Assembly (NCBI GenBank): GCA_964397625.1
Contig: CAYNJT010000005.1
Span: forward strand, 27,823 to 91,822
Origin: Leptolinea sp964397625
GTDB taxonomy: Bacteria > Chloroflexota > Anaerolineae > Anaerolineales > Anaerolineaceae
DNA length: 64,000 nucleotides
Reading direction: 5' to 3'
Position 1 is the stretch's first letter, and the number at the start of each line of letters is the position of its first letter. Made by a program: the position numbers and the translations under genes. Positions 16,314 through 25,372 of this stretch are shown here, in pieces. Below the pieces are notes generated by a model. That model searched no databases. It was not told the origin of the DNA and was given only the letters and a program-made list of their open reading frames with translations.

Positions 16314-17963
16314 ATGAATCTTGAGGAACGCAGGAAAGCCTGGCTGGAAAACCGCTACACGCCATCCGTTAAGAAGGCTCCAGAGAGAAAAATGAATTTC
16401 ACCACCAGTTCGGATATTGAAATTCCGGCTGCTTCCATTCCGGCTGATTTCGATTACGAGCGGCAATTAAATTTCCCCGGTGAATATCCATACACCCGTG
16501 GTGTTCAGCCTTCCATGTATCGCAGCCGGTTCTGGACTATGCGTCAGTACGCGGGATACGCCTCAGCGGAAGAATCAAACAAACGTTACCGCTATCTGTT
16601 GGATCAGGGTCAAACCGGCCTGTCAGTAGCGTTTGATCTGCCAACTCAGATCGGCTATGACGCGGATGATCCGATATCTGCGGGTGAAGTCGGCAAGGTT
16701 GGTGTTTCGATCTCCTGCCTGGACGATATGGACAGGTTGTTTGAACAGATCCCGTTGGATAAAGTTTCAACAAGCATGACCATTAACGCGCCGGCTTCCA
16801 TCCTTCTGGCCATGTATGTGGCGGTGGCGAAAAAACATGGTGTGGAAGAAAAGTGCCTGCGGGGAACCATTCAGAATGATATTTTGAAAGAATATATTGC
16901 CCGTGGAACGTATATATTCCCACCCAAACCGTCCATGAGATTGATTACTGATGTCTTCCAGTATTGCGCAGGCAACATTCCACACTGGAACACTATCAGC
17001 ATTTCGGGATACCATATTCGAGAAGCCGGCTCAACCGCTGTTCAGGAAGTGGCATTCACCCTTGCTGATGCTATCGCGTACGTTGAAGCCGCCATTAAAG
17101 CTGGATTGGCTGTGGATGATTTTGCCTCACAGCTTTCCTTCTTCTTTAATGCGCATAACAACTTCTTTGAGGAAATTGCCAAGTTCAGAGCTGCTCGACG
17201 GTTGTGGGCGCGCATCATGAAAGAAAGATTTGGCGCAAAAGATGAGAAATCGTGTATGCTGCGCTTCCACACGCAAACGGCTGGTTCAACTTTAACCGCC
17301 CAGCAGCCGGAGAATAATGTGATCCGGGTGACAATACAAGCGTTGGCGGCGGTATTAGGAGGCACACAATCATTGCATACGAACAGTATGGATGAAGCCC
17401 TCTGGCTGCCAACCGAGAAATCTGTACGGGTCGCGCTACGCACTCAGCAGATCATCGCCCATGAATCGGGGGTAGCTGACAGCGTTGATCCTATTGCCGG
17501 GTCATATCTGGTGGAACAATTAACGGATGAAATTGAAAAAAGGGCATTTGCGTATATCCAGAAGATCGATGAAATGGGCGGCGCGTTACCGGCAATCGAA
17601 CAGGGTTATATTCAGAATGAAATTCAGAATGCCGCTTACACCTACCAGAAAGATGTTGAATCCAAGCAACAGATCATAGTTGGAATCAATGATTTCAAGA
17701 CCGATGAAAAACTGGAACTTGACAGACTTAAAGTGGACGCGACCATTGAACAGACGCAATCCAGGCGGCTTGCCAGTTTACGCCAAAACCGTGATGGGCA
17801 AAAAACCGCAGAGTTATTAAGCCTTCTGGAAAGAACAGCCAGAGGGTCTGAGAACCTGATGCCGATATTTATCCAGTGTGTTGAAAACAACATCACACTG
17901 GGAGAGATCACCGGGTTATTGAAGTCTCTCTGGGGGGAATATCAACCCCCATCTTTCGCGTAG
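16314..17963 (+). CDS. Methylmalonyl-CoA mutase, catalytic (large) subunit
   Basis: Interconverts methylmalonyl-CoA and succinyl-CoA with coenzyme B12. The substrate-binding core begins with YPYTRGVQPSMYRSRFWTMR (59-78) and continues with FDLPTQIGYDADDP and the TGLSVAFD strand. The 549 residues cover the TIM-barrel only; the B12-binding domain must be a separate protein encoded elsewhere, as in mcmA1/mcmA2-type enzymes. GAGGAAG gives a good Shine-Dalgarno five bases before the ATG. The epimerase gene follows after eight bases, so the two form a propionate/methylmalonyl operon. Confidence 0.93.
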   Translation: MNLEERRKAWLENRYTPSVKKAPERKMNFTTSSDIEIPAASIPADFDYERQLNFPGEYPYTRGVQPSMYRSRFWTMRQYAGYASAEESNKRYRYLLDQGQTGLSVAFDLPTQIGYDADDPISAGEVGKVGVSISCLDDMDRLFEQIPLDKVSTSMTINAPASILLAMYVAVAKKHGVEEKCLRGTIQNDILKEYIARGTYIFPPKPSMRLITDVFQYCAGNIPHWNTISISGYHIREAGSTAVQEVAFTLADAIAYVEAAIKAGLAVDDFASQLSFFFNAHNNFFEEIAKFRAARRLWARIMKERFGAKDEKSCMLRFHTQTAGSTLTAQQPENNVIRVTIQALAAVLGGTQSLHTNSMDEALWLPTEKSVRVALRTQQIIAHESGVADSVDPIAGSYLVEQLTDEIEKRAFAYIQKIDEMGGALPAIEQGYIQNEIQNAAYTYQKDVESKQQIIVGINDFKTDEKLELDRLKVDATIEQTQSRRLASLRQNRDGQKTAELLSLLERTARGSENLMPIFIQCVENNITLGEITGLLKSLWGEYQPPSFA

Positions 17964-17971
17964 AGGTAACC

Positions 17972-18376
17972 ATGGCTAAAATATTAAAAATTCATCATAT
18001 TGGTATTGCCACATCTGACTCTGAAGCTGCCGCCGGGTTCTGGCGGGACGCGCTGGGGTTGGCTGTGGACCACATTGAAGATGTAGGCGCGCAAAAATCA
18101 CAGGTGACATTCCTGCCTGTGGGTGAGAGTGAAATTGAACTTGTAAAACCCACTTCGGAAGATTCAACTGTGGCGCGTTTCATCAATGAACGCGGCGCGG
18201 GTATCCATCACCTTTGCCTGCAGGTAGACAACATTTATGAAATGTTGGAGAACCTGAAGAACAAAGGCGTCAGGCTGGTTAATGAAACACCTTTGCAGGA
18301 ACCCGGCCGATTGATGGCTTTTGTTCACCCCAAAAGTACGGGTGGAGTGCTTGTGGAACTATATCAGGTGCTTTAG
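17972..18376 (+). CDS. mce: Methylmalonyl-CoA epimerase
   Basis: VOC-superfamily metalloenzyme that converts (S)- to (R)-methylmalonyl-CoA, feeding the mutase encoded just upstream. Two paired beta-alpha-beta-beta-beta modules are visible in 134 residues. Likely metal ligands are His9 in the HHIGIA strand, His80 in GAGIHHLCL, and Glu129 in GGVLVELYQ. The start ATG (17972) follows AGAGGT at suitable spacing. The length and the GAGIHHLCLQVD motif are typical of the family. Confidence 0.93.
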   Translation: MAKILKIHHIGIATSDSEAAAGFWRDALGLAVDHIEDVGAQKSQVTFLPVGESEIELVKPTSEDSTVARFINERGAGIHHLCLQVDNIYEMLENLKNKGVRLVNETPLQEPGRLMAFVHPKSTGGVLVELYQVL

Positions 18377-18408
18377 AAAGACCTGAAATTTTCTTTGAAA
18401 GACCCAAT

Positions 18409-19710
18409 CTAAGGAATTGATGTTGCATCTTGAAGGTGGGTTTCTTCTTTATCTGCAACAGCCAATCCTTCTTCCACATTTACCCGGGAGAGTATGGCCG
18501 CGCCGATGATGAAGAAGATGACCAACGAGATAATGCTCAAACGACTTTGTCCCAAGTACTGGCTGACTATGGCGAAGACAAATGGCCCGGCAATACCCGC
18601 AAATTTCTCGCTAACACTGAAGAAACCAAAGAACTCCGCGGATTTGCTTTTGGGCATCATACGGCCAAAGAGCGAACGGCTAAGCGCCTGGCTGCCACCC
18701 TGAACCGTGGCGACGGCAAATCCGAGAGCCCAGAAATGCCATTCCTCCTGCATAAAATATCCAAAGATGGCGATACAGGTATAGATTAGCAGGCTGAGAT
18801 AAATCGATTTCTTGGTTCCAATTTTCTTAGCCAGCCATCCAAAAAGGAACGCAAACGGAATGGCCACAAATTGAACCATTAGAAGAGTGCCGATCAGGGA
18901 TGTTTGCCCGATACCGATCTCAGCACCGTAAATGGTTGCCATCTTAATGATGGTGCCAATACCATCGTTGTAGAACCAGAAGGCTACCAGAAAGAGAAAG
19001 AGCTGTTTGAATTTGGTGATCTCGCGGAAGGTATGTGCCAAGCGGCTGAAACTGGCCTGTATCGGGTTGAAGTGTTCCTCGCCGGTCAAAATGCGCCGGG
19101 GAGGTTCTGGAACGTAAAGCAGCAGGGGAATGGTGAAAACCAGCCACCATATGGCGACCGAAAGAAAACTGAGCCGTGACATAAGGCCGGTCAAATCTTT
19201 GGGAGCCAGCATGATCATGGCAAGGTTGACGGCGAGTAGTATGCCGCCGCCCAGATACCCGAGGGCGTACCCTTTTGAAGATACCTGGTCCATTTCTTCT
19301 CCCTGGGCGATATGCGGCAGAAGGGAATCATAGAAAACTAGCGAACCCGCGAATCCGATTTCTCCGAACACATAGAAAATGGAAGCCAGCATCCAATCGC
19401 CTTTACCGACGAAAAATAATAGTCCTGTGCCGATAATGCCGATGAAGGCAAATATGGACAGCAGACGCTTCTTTGATCCATTGAAATCTGCCATTGCGCC
19501 CAGAATTGGACTGAGAATGGCCGCCGCCAGCAGTGAAAGGGCAGTTGTGTATCCCCAATAGGCTGTGGCAATATTTGCGGGCAGATTCGCGGCTGCCACG
19601 CTGGAATAATAGACTGGCAATACGGCTGCCATGATGGACGTCGCGAAGGCGGAATTTGCCCAGTCATACATCGCCCATGCATTAACGATCTTGTAGTGAT
19701 TCTTATCCAT
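18409..19710 (-). CDS. MFS transporter, UMF1/Atg22-like family
   Basis: Polytopic protein of 433 residues with 12 predicted helices. The N-terminal segment AWAMYDWANSAFATSIMAAVLPVYY is the hallmark of the UMF1 (Atg22-like) major facilitator group, whose bacterial substrates are mostly unknown. The ATG at 19710 is preferred over the in-frame GTG at 19719 because the only Shine-Dalgarno (GGAG) ends one base before that GTG and ten bases before the ATG. It converges on the epimerase gene, with 32 bases between the stops and no clear hairpin there. Confidence 0.82.
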   Translation of the reverse strand: MDKNHYKIVNAWAMYDWANSAFATSIMAAVLPVYYSSVAAANLPANIATAYWGYTTALSLLAAAILSPILGAMADFNGSKKRLLSIFAFIGIIGTGLLFFVGKGDWMLASIFYVFGEIGFAGSLVFYDSLLPHIAQGEEMDQVSSKGYALGYLGGGILLAVNLAMIMLAPKDLTGLMSRLSFLSVAIWWLVFTIPLLLYVPEPPRRILTGEEHFNPIQASFSRLAHTFREITKFKQLFLFLVAFWFYNDGIGTIIKMATIYGAEIGIGQTSLIGTLLMVQFVAIPFAFLFGWLAKKIGTKKSIYLSLLIYTCIAIFGYFMQEEWHFWALGFAVATVQGGSQALSRSLFGRMMPKSKSAEFFGFFSVSEKFAGIAGPFVFAIVSQYLGQSRLSIISLVIFFIIGAAILSRVNVEEGLAVADKEETHLQDATSIP

Positions 19711-19779
19711 GAATGCCACGCTCCAGGAGGGGGATTACATGATTATACAAGAATCCGGTAGAATTGGGATGTTCATTTT

Positions 19780-19793
19780 CGAACAAATGATTT
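19780..19793 (+). promoter_or_regulatory. Candidate LexA (SOS) box upstream of uvrA
   Basis: CGAACAAATGATTT matches the Gram-positive-type SOS consensus CGAACRNRYGTTYC at 12 of 14 positions. It is immediately followed by an A/T-rich TATTAT/TATATT region and lies 68 bases before uvrA, a classic SOS gene. The second half-site is imperfect, and no lexA gene is in the window to test it. Confidence 0.35.
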
Positions 19794-19861
19794 ATTATAT
19801 TAAGTCGCGTTGAATGTTGGAAAAACAATTTCACATGAAATTTGTCTGATCAGGTGCATGT

Positions 19862-22747
19862 ATGTCTCAAAATGTTATCCGGGTAATTGGTGCCAGAGAG
19901 CACAATTTAAAAAACATCACAGTTGAAATACCTCGTGACAAATTGGTGGTCATAACAGGTCTTTCCGGTTCGGGTAAGTCATCTCTGGCGTTTGACACAA
20001 TTTTTGCCGAAGGTCAGAGGCGTTACGTAGAATCGCTCTCGTCTTACGCACGCCAATTCCTCGGGCAGATGGATAAACCAGATGTGGATTCGATTGAAGG
20101 CCTGTCACCGGCAGTTTCCATTGATCAGAAAGCCACCTCCCATAATCCACGGTCAACGGTTGGCACTGTGACGGAAGTGTACGATTACATGCGGTTGTTA
20201 TTCTCACGCGTGGGTATTCCACATTGCCCGGTTTGCGGGAGAGAAGTGCAGAGACAATCCGCGCAGGAAATTGTGGATGCGGTTCAGGCTCTGCCAGACG
20301 GATCACGACTATTGATTCTGTCGCCGCTGGTCAGGGGACGTAAAGGTACATACCAGACAATCTTTGATGATATTCGGAAAATGGGTTTCGTCCGCGCCCG
20401 TGTTGACGGCGAAGTTATGAACCTGGAAGATGAGATCACCCTCGACCGGTTTAAAATTCACACCATTGAAGCAGTTGTTGACCGGCTGGTGATCAATCAC
20501 CAGGCAGATGAAACCGAAACGAGATCTGCCGCTTCACGGTTGACGGATTCCATTGAGACGGCGTTGAAGATCGGTGAAGGTTACCTTACCATCCAGAATT
20601 TAAGCACAGAACCGGCCACCGACCTGTTTTACAGCGAGCATCTTGCCTGTCCCGAACACGGGGTCAGTCTGCCGGAGATCGAGCCGCGCACATTTTCATT
20701 TAACACTCCTCATGGAGCCTGCCCGGACTGCGAAGGCCTGGGAAGTAAACTGGAGATTGACCCGGATCTGCTTATCCCTGACAAGGAACGATCCTTCAAA
20801 GAAGGCGCGATCATCGCCATGGAATGGGCCAACAGCCGGGAGCAGGGCGGTTATTACTGGCAGATGTTGGAAGCTGTCGCTGATCACTATGGGATTGACC
20901 TGGATTGCCCTGTCAACCAGATTCCCGAAGAGCAGATGAAGATCGTTCTGTATGGGACGGGGAAACAGGAAATAACCATGAACATGGTTGGTCGTAATAA
21001 TGACCGGCATACTACCTTTGAAACCTCTTTTGAGGGGGTTATCCCCAATCTGGAACGGCGCTTCAGGGAAACATCTTCAGAATTCATCCGCAGCCGGATT
21101 AGCGAATATATGTGCGACAGGCCGTGTCCGACATGCAAGGGTACACGCTTGCGACCTGAAGCTCTGGCAGTGACGGTTGATGGCAAGAACATTGTAGAAG
21201 TGACCGGTTGGCCGGTACTATCCACTTTGAACTGGATAAAGCAGTTGATGGACGATGACTGCTGCCTGACGCCACGGCAGAAGACCATCGCGGAGCGGGT
21301 ACTAAAAGAAATTCGAGAACGGTTGGGTTTCCTTGTTGATGTTGGATTAGACTACCTGACGTTGCGACGTCCGGCCGGCTCGCTTTCAGGCGGCGAAGCT
21401 CAGCGCATTCGTCTGGCCACACAGATCGGATCGCGGTTGATGGGTGTACTTTATGTACTGGATGAACCATCTATTGGGTTGCACCCTCGGGACAATGACA
21501 GGCTTCTGGCCACATTACGCGGCTTGGTAAACCTGGGCAATACCGTCCTGGTAGTGGAGCATGATGATGAGACAATCCGTTCAGCAGATTGGATCATCGA
21601 CCTGGGGCCAGGAGCCGGGGAACACGGCGGAAAGGTTATTTCTGCCGGCACGGTGGATCATATCCTAACGGACAAGAATTCCATCACAGGCGCGTATCTG
21701 AGCGGCAAAAAGAAAGTTCCCATCCCATCAACACGGCGGAAGGGCAATGGCAAGGAGCTGGTGATACGCGGCGCGAAAGCCAATAATCTGAAGAACCTGG
21801 ATGTGCGTATTCCACTGGGTGTTTTGACCTGTATTACCGGTGTCTCCGGATCGGGAAAAAGCACATTAATGGTGGATATTCTATACGCGGAAATGGCCCG
21901 GCAGCTTTATGGATCACACACTCAGCCGGGCGAGTTCGACAGATTGGAAGGCATGCAGCATATCGACAAGGTCATCAATATAGACCAATCACCCATCGGG
22001 CGTACTCCGCGTTCCAATCCCGGCACGTATACCGGTCTGTTTGACGAGATCCGGGCGCTCTTTACCGAATTGCCGGAAAGCAAGATCAGAGGTTATAAAA
22101 CCAGCCGTTTCTCTTTTAATGTGCACGGCGGACGCTGTGAAGCCTGCCAGGGGCAGGGACAACTAAGGATTGAAATGCAATTCCTTCCGGATGTGTATGT
22201 TCCCTGTGATGTGTGCCATGGCGCTCGATTTAACCGTGAGACGCTGCAAGTTAAATTTAAGGGGAAATCTATTGCAGATGTGCTGGATATGACCGTGGAA
22301 GAAGGACTTGAGTTCTTCAGCGCTTTCCCAAATCTGGCGAATAAACTGAAAACTTTGATGGATGTCGGCCTCGGGTATGTACGCATTGGACAACCAGCCC
22401 CCACGTTATCAGGGGGTGAGGCGCAGCGAGTTAAACTGGCGAAGGAACTATCCCGGCGCGCCACGGGTAAAACCATGTATGTGCTCGACGAACCGTCGGT
22501 TGGACTGCACGCGGCGGATGTGCATCGTCTAATCGAGGTGTTACAACGTCTGGTGGACAATGGTAATTCCATGTTGATCATTGAACATAACCTCGACATA
22601 ATCAAAGTTGCGGATTATATTATTGACTTGGGACCGGAAGGCGGCGATCGAGGTGGTGAATTAATTGCCACAGGAACCCCGGAAGATGTGGTCAAGGTGG
22701 ACGCATCGTATACCGGCAGATTCTTGAAACCCCTCCTCTCCAAATGA
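19862..22747 (+). CDS. uvrA: UvrABC excinuclease subunit A
   Basis: Damage-recognition ATPase of nucleotide excision repair. Two ABC modules are present. The first Walker A is GLSGSGKSS (33-41); the second, GVSGSGKST, lies past residue 650. Each module has an LSGGEAQR signature and a Walker B ending in LDEP. Zinc-finger cysteines include CPVC near residue 121, the CPTC...CKGT pair and the CEACQGQG...CDVCHG module. Length (961 residues) and the FSFN.P.GACP linker are standard for UvrA. A candidate SOS box lies upstream. Confidence 0.97.
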   Translation: MSQNVIRVIGAREHNLKNITVEIPRDKLVVITGLSGSGKSSLAFDTIFAEGQRRYVESLSSYARQFLGQMDKPDVDSIEGLSPAVSIDQKATSHNPRSTVGTVTEVYDYMRLLFSRVGIPHCPVCGREVQRQSAQEIVDAVQALPDGSRLLILSPLVRGRKGTYQTIFDDIRKMGFVRARVDGEVMNLEDEITLDRFKIHTIEAVVDRLVINHQADETETRSAASRLTDSIETALKIGEGYLTIQNLSTEPATDLFYSEHLACPEHGVSLPEIEPRTFSFNTPHGACPDCEGLGSKLEIDPDLLIPDKERSFKEGAIIAMEWANSREQGGYYWQMLEAVADHYGIDLDCPVNQIPEEQMKIVLYGTGKQEITMNMVGRNNDRHTTFETSFEGVIPNLERRFRETSSEFIRSRISEYMCDRPCPTCKGTRLRPEALAVTVDGKNIVEVTGWPVLSTLNWIKQLMDDDCCLTPRQKTIAERVLKEIRERLGFLVDVGLDYLTLRRPAGSLSGGEAQRIRLATQIGSRLMGVLYVLDEPSIGLHPRDNDRLLATLRGLVNLGNTVLVVEHDDETIRSADWIIDLGPGAGEHGGKVISAGTVDHILTDKNSITGAYLSGKKKVPIPSTRRKGNGKELVIRGAKANNLKNLDVRIPLGVLTCITGVSGSGKSTLMVDILYAEMARQLYGSHTQPGEFDRLEGMQHIDKVINIDQSPIGRTPRSNPGTYTGLFDEIRALFTELPESKIRGYKTSRFSFNVHGGRCEACQGQGQLRIEMQFLPDVYVPCDVCHGARFNRETLQVKFKGKSIADVLDMTVEEGLEFFSAFPNLANKLKTLMDVGLGYVRIGQPAPTLSGGEAQRVKLAKELSRRATGKTMYVLDEPSVGLHAADVHRLIEVLQRLVDNGNSMLIIEHNLDIIKVADYIIDLGPEGGDRGGELIATGTPEDVVKVDASYTGRFLKPLLSK

Positions 22748-22876
22748 CGGTCATGATGACTCGCTAAATGCTCCAGAATCAGGTAGAATGCCTTAAGGTT
22801 GAGTAGATTTTGCATCGAAAATCAGGGATGACCGGTTATTGATAAACCGGGAATTCCAGAAGAAATGGGAAATCCT

Positions 22877-23623
22877 ATGTCTGGAAAAGAAAATCCACAA
22901 AATGTCATTGATTCGTACAGAAAGCGGCAGCAAACCATGCCGTTCTTCATCGGCGGTCTGGCCGGTGTGTTGATACTGGGCGGTGTACTTTTGCTGGTCT
23001 ACTGGCTTTCAGGACCAAACAAACCTGCCTTTTCATTCCTGTCAACAAGCACATCAACGCCAACGTTGACATTCACAGCTTCACCGATTCCTCCGACAGA
23101 AACTCCTACATTGAGTCCAACCCCGCTGCCCACCGAACCGCCAACCGCTACAGCCACACCCAGTGGACCATTTGAATATACAGTGGTGGAAGGGGATTAC
23201 TGCGCGAAGATCGCAAGCCAGTTCAACACGGAAGTGAGGGCGCTGACCTTGTTGAACCCGGCTCTCGGATCCACCTGTAACATTCGCGTGGGTGAAAAGA
23301 TCCTCATTCCACAACCGGGCGCGATATTGCCAACTGACACTCCCATTCCACAGAATATTAAAGCTGGAACGCTTATTGAATATTCTGTTTCACCGGGTGA
23401 CACCATTGGCAAGATTGCTCAGAAATTTAATAGCATTCCTGAGAATATCCTAACCGCAAATAAACTGAAGGACGCCAATCTCATCTATGTGGGGCAGGTA
23501 TTGAAAATACCTGTGAATATTGTCACTGTGGTCCCGACCAGACCAGCCACCATCACCCCCGGTGGTACTCAGATTGGCGGAACAAAACCCGCCGGCACCG
23601 CGATCGCGACAAAAGCAAGCTAA
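22877..23623 (+). CDS. Membrane-anchored protein with two LysM domains
   Basis: A 248-residue protein with a short cytoplasmic N-terminus, one membrane helix (about 20-43) and a Thr/Pro/Ser-rich linker. Two LysM modules follow, each with a YxVxxGD start and a NxxxxxxxVGxxLxIP end. LysM binds GlcNAc-containing glycans such as peptidoglycan. A Thr/Gly-rich tail follows and no catalytic domain is attached. The ATG at 22877 is preferred because GGGA lies six bases upstream; an ATG at 22865 would add four residues. Two cysteines in LysM1 could form a disulfide. It probably acts at the cell wall. Confidence 0.8.
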   Translation: MSGKENPQNVIDSYRKRQQTMPFFIGGLAGVLILGGVLLLVYWLSGPNKPAFSFLSTSTSTPTLTFTASPIPPTETPTLSPTPLPTEPPTATATPSGPFEYTVVEGDYCAKIASQFNTEVRALTLLNPALGSTCNIRVGEKILIPQPGAILPTDTPIPQNIKAGTLIEYSVSPGDTIGKIAQKFNSIPENILTANKLKDANLIYVGQVLKIPVNIVTVVPTRPATITPGGTQIGGTKPAGTAIATKAS

Positions 23624-23650
23624 AAACAAATAAATTTCACATGGAAGATC

Positions 23651-23674
23651 AAGGGCGGGCGCAAACCCGCCCTT
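23651..23674 (+). other. Perfect 9-bp hairpin between LysM and propeller genes
   Basis: AAGGGCGGG (23651-23659) pairs with CCCGCCCTT (23666-23674) around a six-base loop. It ends seven bases before the next ATG and has almost no T-tract. It may be a weak terminator for the LysM gene or a structure that controls translation of the next gene. Confidence 0.5.
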
Positions 23675-23680
23675 TGGATT

Positions 23681-25048
23681 ATGAACAAAAACCATACGCT
23701 CAACCGTCTTCTATATCTGTTGTGCTTCGTCATTCTTTTAGCGGCAGGATTGTATTTTTTTATCCCAAGGTTTTGGTTTCTCCCCAAACCACAGGTAGAG
23801 CCGAAATCAGGGGATATTATTAGCGTATTACAAACCATTGAAATCCGCTTTCCTCAGGAAATGGATAAGTTTTCTGTGGAATCAAGAGTTACGATCATTC
23901 CGGTTGTTGAGACCAGGAAGAGATGGAATGGGAATACCCTTGAAATACTACCGGTAACCAGTTTCCCCATGGAAACGGAGCTTTCCATCCTGTTGAGTGC
24001 AGGAGCAAAAAGCCTGGATGGAAAATCGTATGGTGGCGATCAGAAATGGACATTTACGACCCGGGCCGCGCAGATCGCTTATTTGGGAACCGCGACCACC
24101 TCGCCGGAGATCTGGCTGGTTGATGATGATGGGAATAATTCCCGTCAAATTACGCACACTGGCGGGAATGTGACCGGTTTTTCGCCGATCCCCGATGGAT
24201 CAGGTTTTTTCTACAGTTCAAAGAACACTTTGGGCGGTTCGGATATCCATAGTATTGACAGAGATGGAAAACAGGATGCTATTACCCTGGAATGCGGAAA
24301 AGATACTTGTTTTGATCCAGTAGTGTCAAAGGATAGTCGTTTATTGGCTTTCTCGCGCACAGGAATGCCAGAGAATGGATCAGGAAGTTCAAAACCTCAA
24401 ATCTATACGGCAATCATCAAAGAAACTGAGTTGGAGCCAACCCCACTTATTGAAGAAAATTACTCTGGTGGGGTTCTACCATCTTTCTCGCCGGACGGAT
24501 TGAAGATCTCGTACTATGACGCTGACAGCAAAGGCCTGCGAGTGATTAACAAGGCCGGGGGGAATGATTTTCTTCTGGGCACAAACCAGCCGCAAACGGC
24601 AGCATGGTCTTCGGATGGATCTGAACTGGTGTTTATTGATGACGAATTGGGGGAAGATGCCACAATATCGAAGTTATATTTGCTGGATCTGGTAAACAGT
24701 TCGATCAATGAACCTCTGAAAGAAATCCTCAAAAATGTTAACCTGGGTGAACCGGATTTGTCTCCGGATGGATTGCGAATAGCCGTGGGTGTGAAAGCCA
24801 TGAATGGACCTGACGCCCGGCAAATGTGGGTAATCAACCTGGCTGACGGGGATATCAAGAAGATTACGGATGATCTTACCCTGATGAATGCGGCGCCAAT
24901 CTGGCGGCCTGATGGAGGAGCGTTGGCTTTTCAACAGGCGCAGCTTGGGTCTTCGGGAGCGAAACCTGTTGTACTGGTGTGGGACGCGAAATCTGGAGAA
25001 TTGGTACAGGCAGCCACCGACGCGGCCATGCCCGCGTGGCTGCCGTAA
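23681..25048 (+). CDS. Membrane-anchored TolB-like beta-propeller protein
   Basis: A 455-residue protein with an N-terminal membrane anchor (about 9-28). An Ig-like domain of the bacterial Big_5/SbsA kind covers about 37-130 and includes IEIRFPQEMDKFSVESRVTI. The rest forms repeated WD40/PD40-like blades with (F/W)SPDG motifs (residues near 265-275, 305-312, 362-370, 406-412). Such propellers bind proteins or glycans at the surface; no enzymatic residues are evident. It follows the LysM gene by 57 bases and may share its transcript, though a hairpin lies between them. Confidence 0.72.
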   Translation: MNKNHTLNRLLYLLCFVILLAAGLYFFIPRFWFLPKPQVEPKSGDIISVLQTIEIRFPQEMDKFSVESRVTIIPVVETRKRWNGNTLEILPVTSFPMETELSILLSAGAKSLDGKSYGGDQKWTFTTRAAQIAYLGTATTSPEIWLVDDDGNNSRQITHTGGNVTGFSPIPDGSGFFYSSKNTLGGSDIHSIDRDGKQDAITLECGKDTCFDPVVSKDSRLLAFSRTGMPENGSGSSKPQIYTAIIKETELEPTPLIEENYSGGVLPSFSPDGLKISYYDADSKGLRVINKAGGNDFLLGTNQPQTAAWSSDGSELVFIDDELGEDATISKLYLLDLVNSSINEPLKEILKNVNLGEPDLSPDGLRIAVGVKAMNGPDARQMWVINLADGDIKKITDDLTLMNAAPIWRPDGGALAFQQAQLGSSGAKPVVLVWDAKSGELVQAATDAAMPAWLP

Positions 25049-25092
25049 AATACCTGAACACTTGATGATATGGGTGGTACAAACGAAAGTAG

Positions 25093-25153
25093 GGTAGAAG
25101 CAACCGGTAAGAACAAGGCGGAACATTTGCCCAACCTTCCGGTTGCTTCTACC
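25093..25153. repeat. 15-bp perfect inverted repeat, 31-base spacer
   Basis: GGTAGAAGCAACCGG (25093-25107) is repeated inverted at 25139-25153. It lies in the 324-base gap between the convergent propeller and queG genes (25049-25372), which contains no convincing gene. Confidence 0.75.
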
Positions 25154-25233
25154 GGGAAAATAAAAACGGTCGAAGAGATATTAATATTTTCATTTTATGT
25201 CTGCACACATCAAATTCGGGTAATCCCCCCAAC

Positions 25234-25269
25234 CCCCCTTCTGACCGGAAAGGCGCCGGTCAAAGGGGG
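25234..25269. repeat. REP-like G/C palindrome
   Basis: CCCCCTT-C-TGACCGG pairs with CCGGTCA-AAGGGGG: 14 base pairs, one bulged C and a seven-base loop. It is flanked by a C-run on the left and A/T-rich sequence on the right. The form resembles dispersed REP-type palindromes seen in many bacterial genomes. It could also terminate transcription between the convergent genes. Confidence 0.6.
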
Positions 25270-25372
25270 ACAAATTAGACAGGATTTAATGCAGATGATC
25301 TATTGATATGAATTACTCATGAATCTTACGCTTCAGTCAACAAGAAAAAAATTTTTACTAATTGGAATTTCC

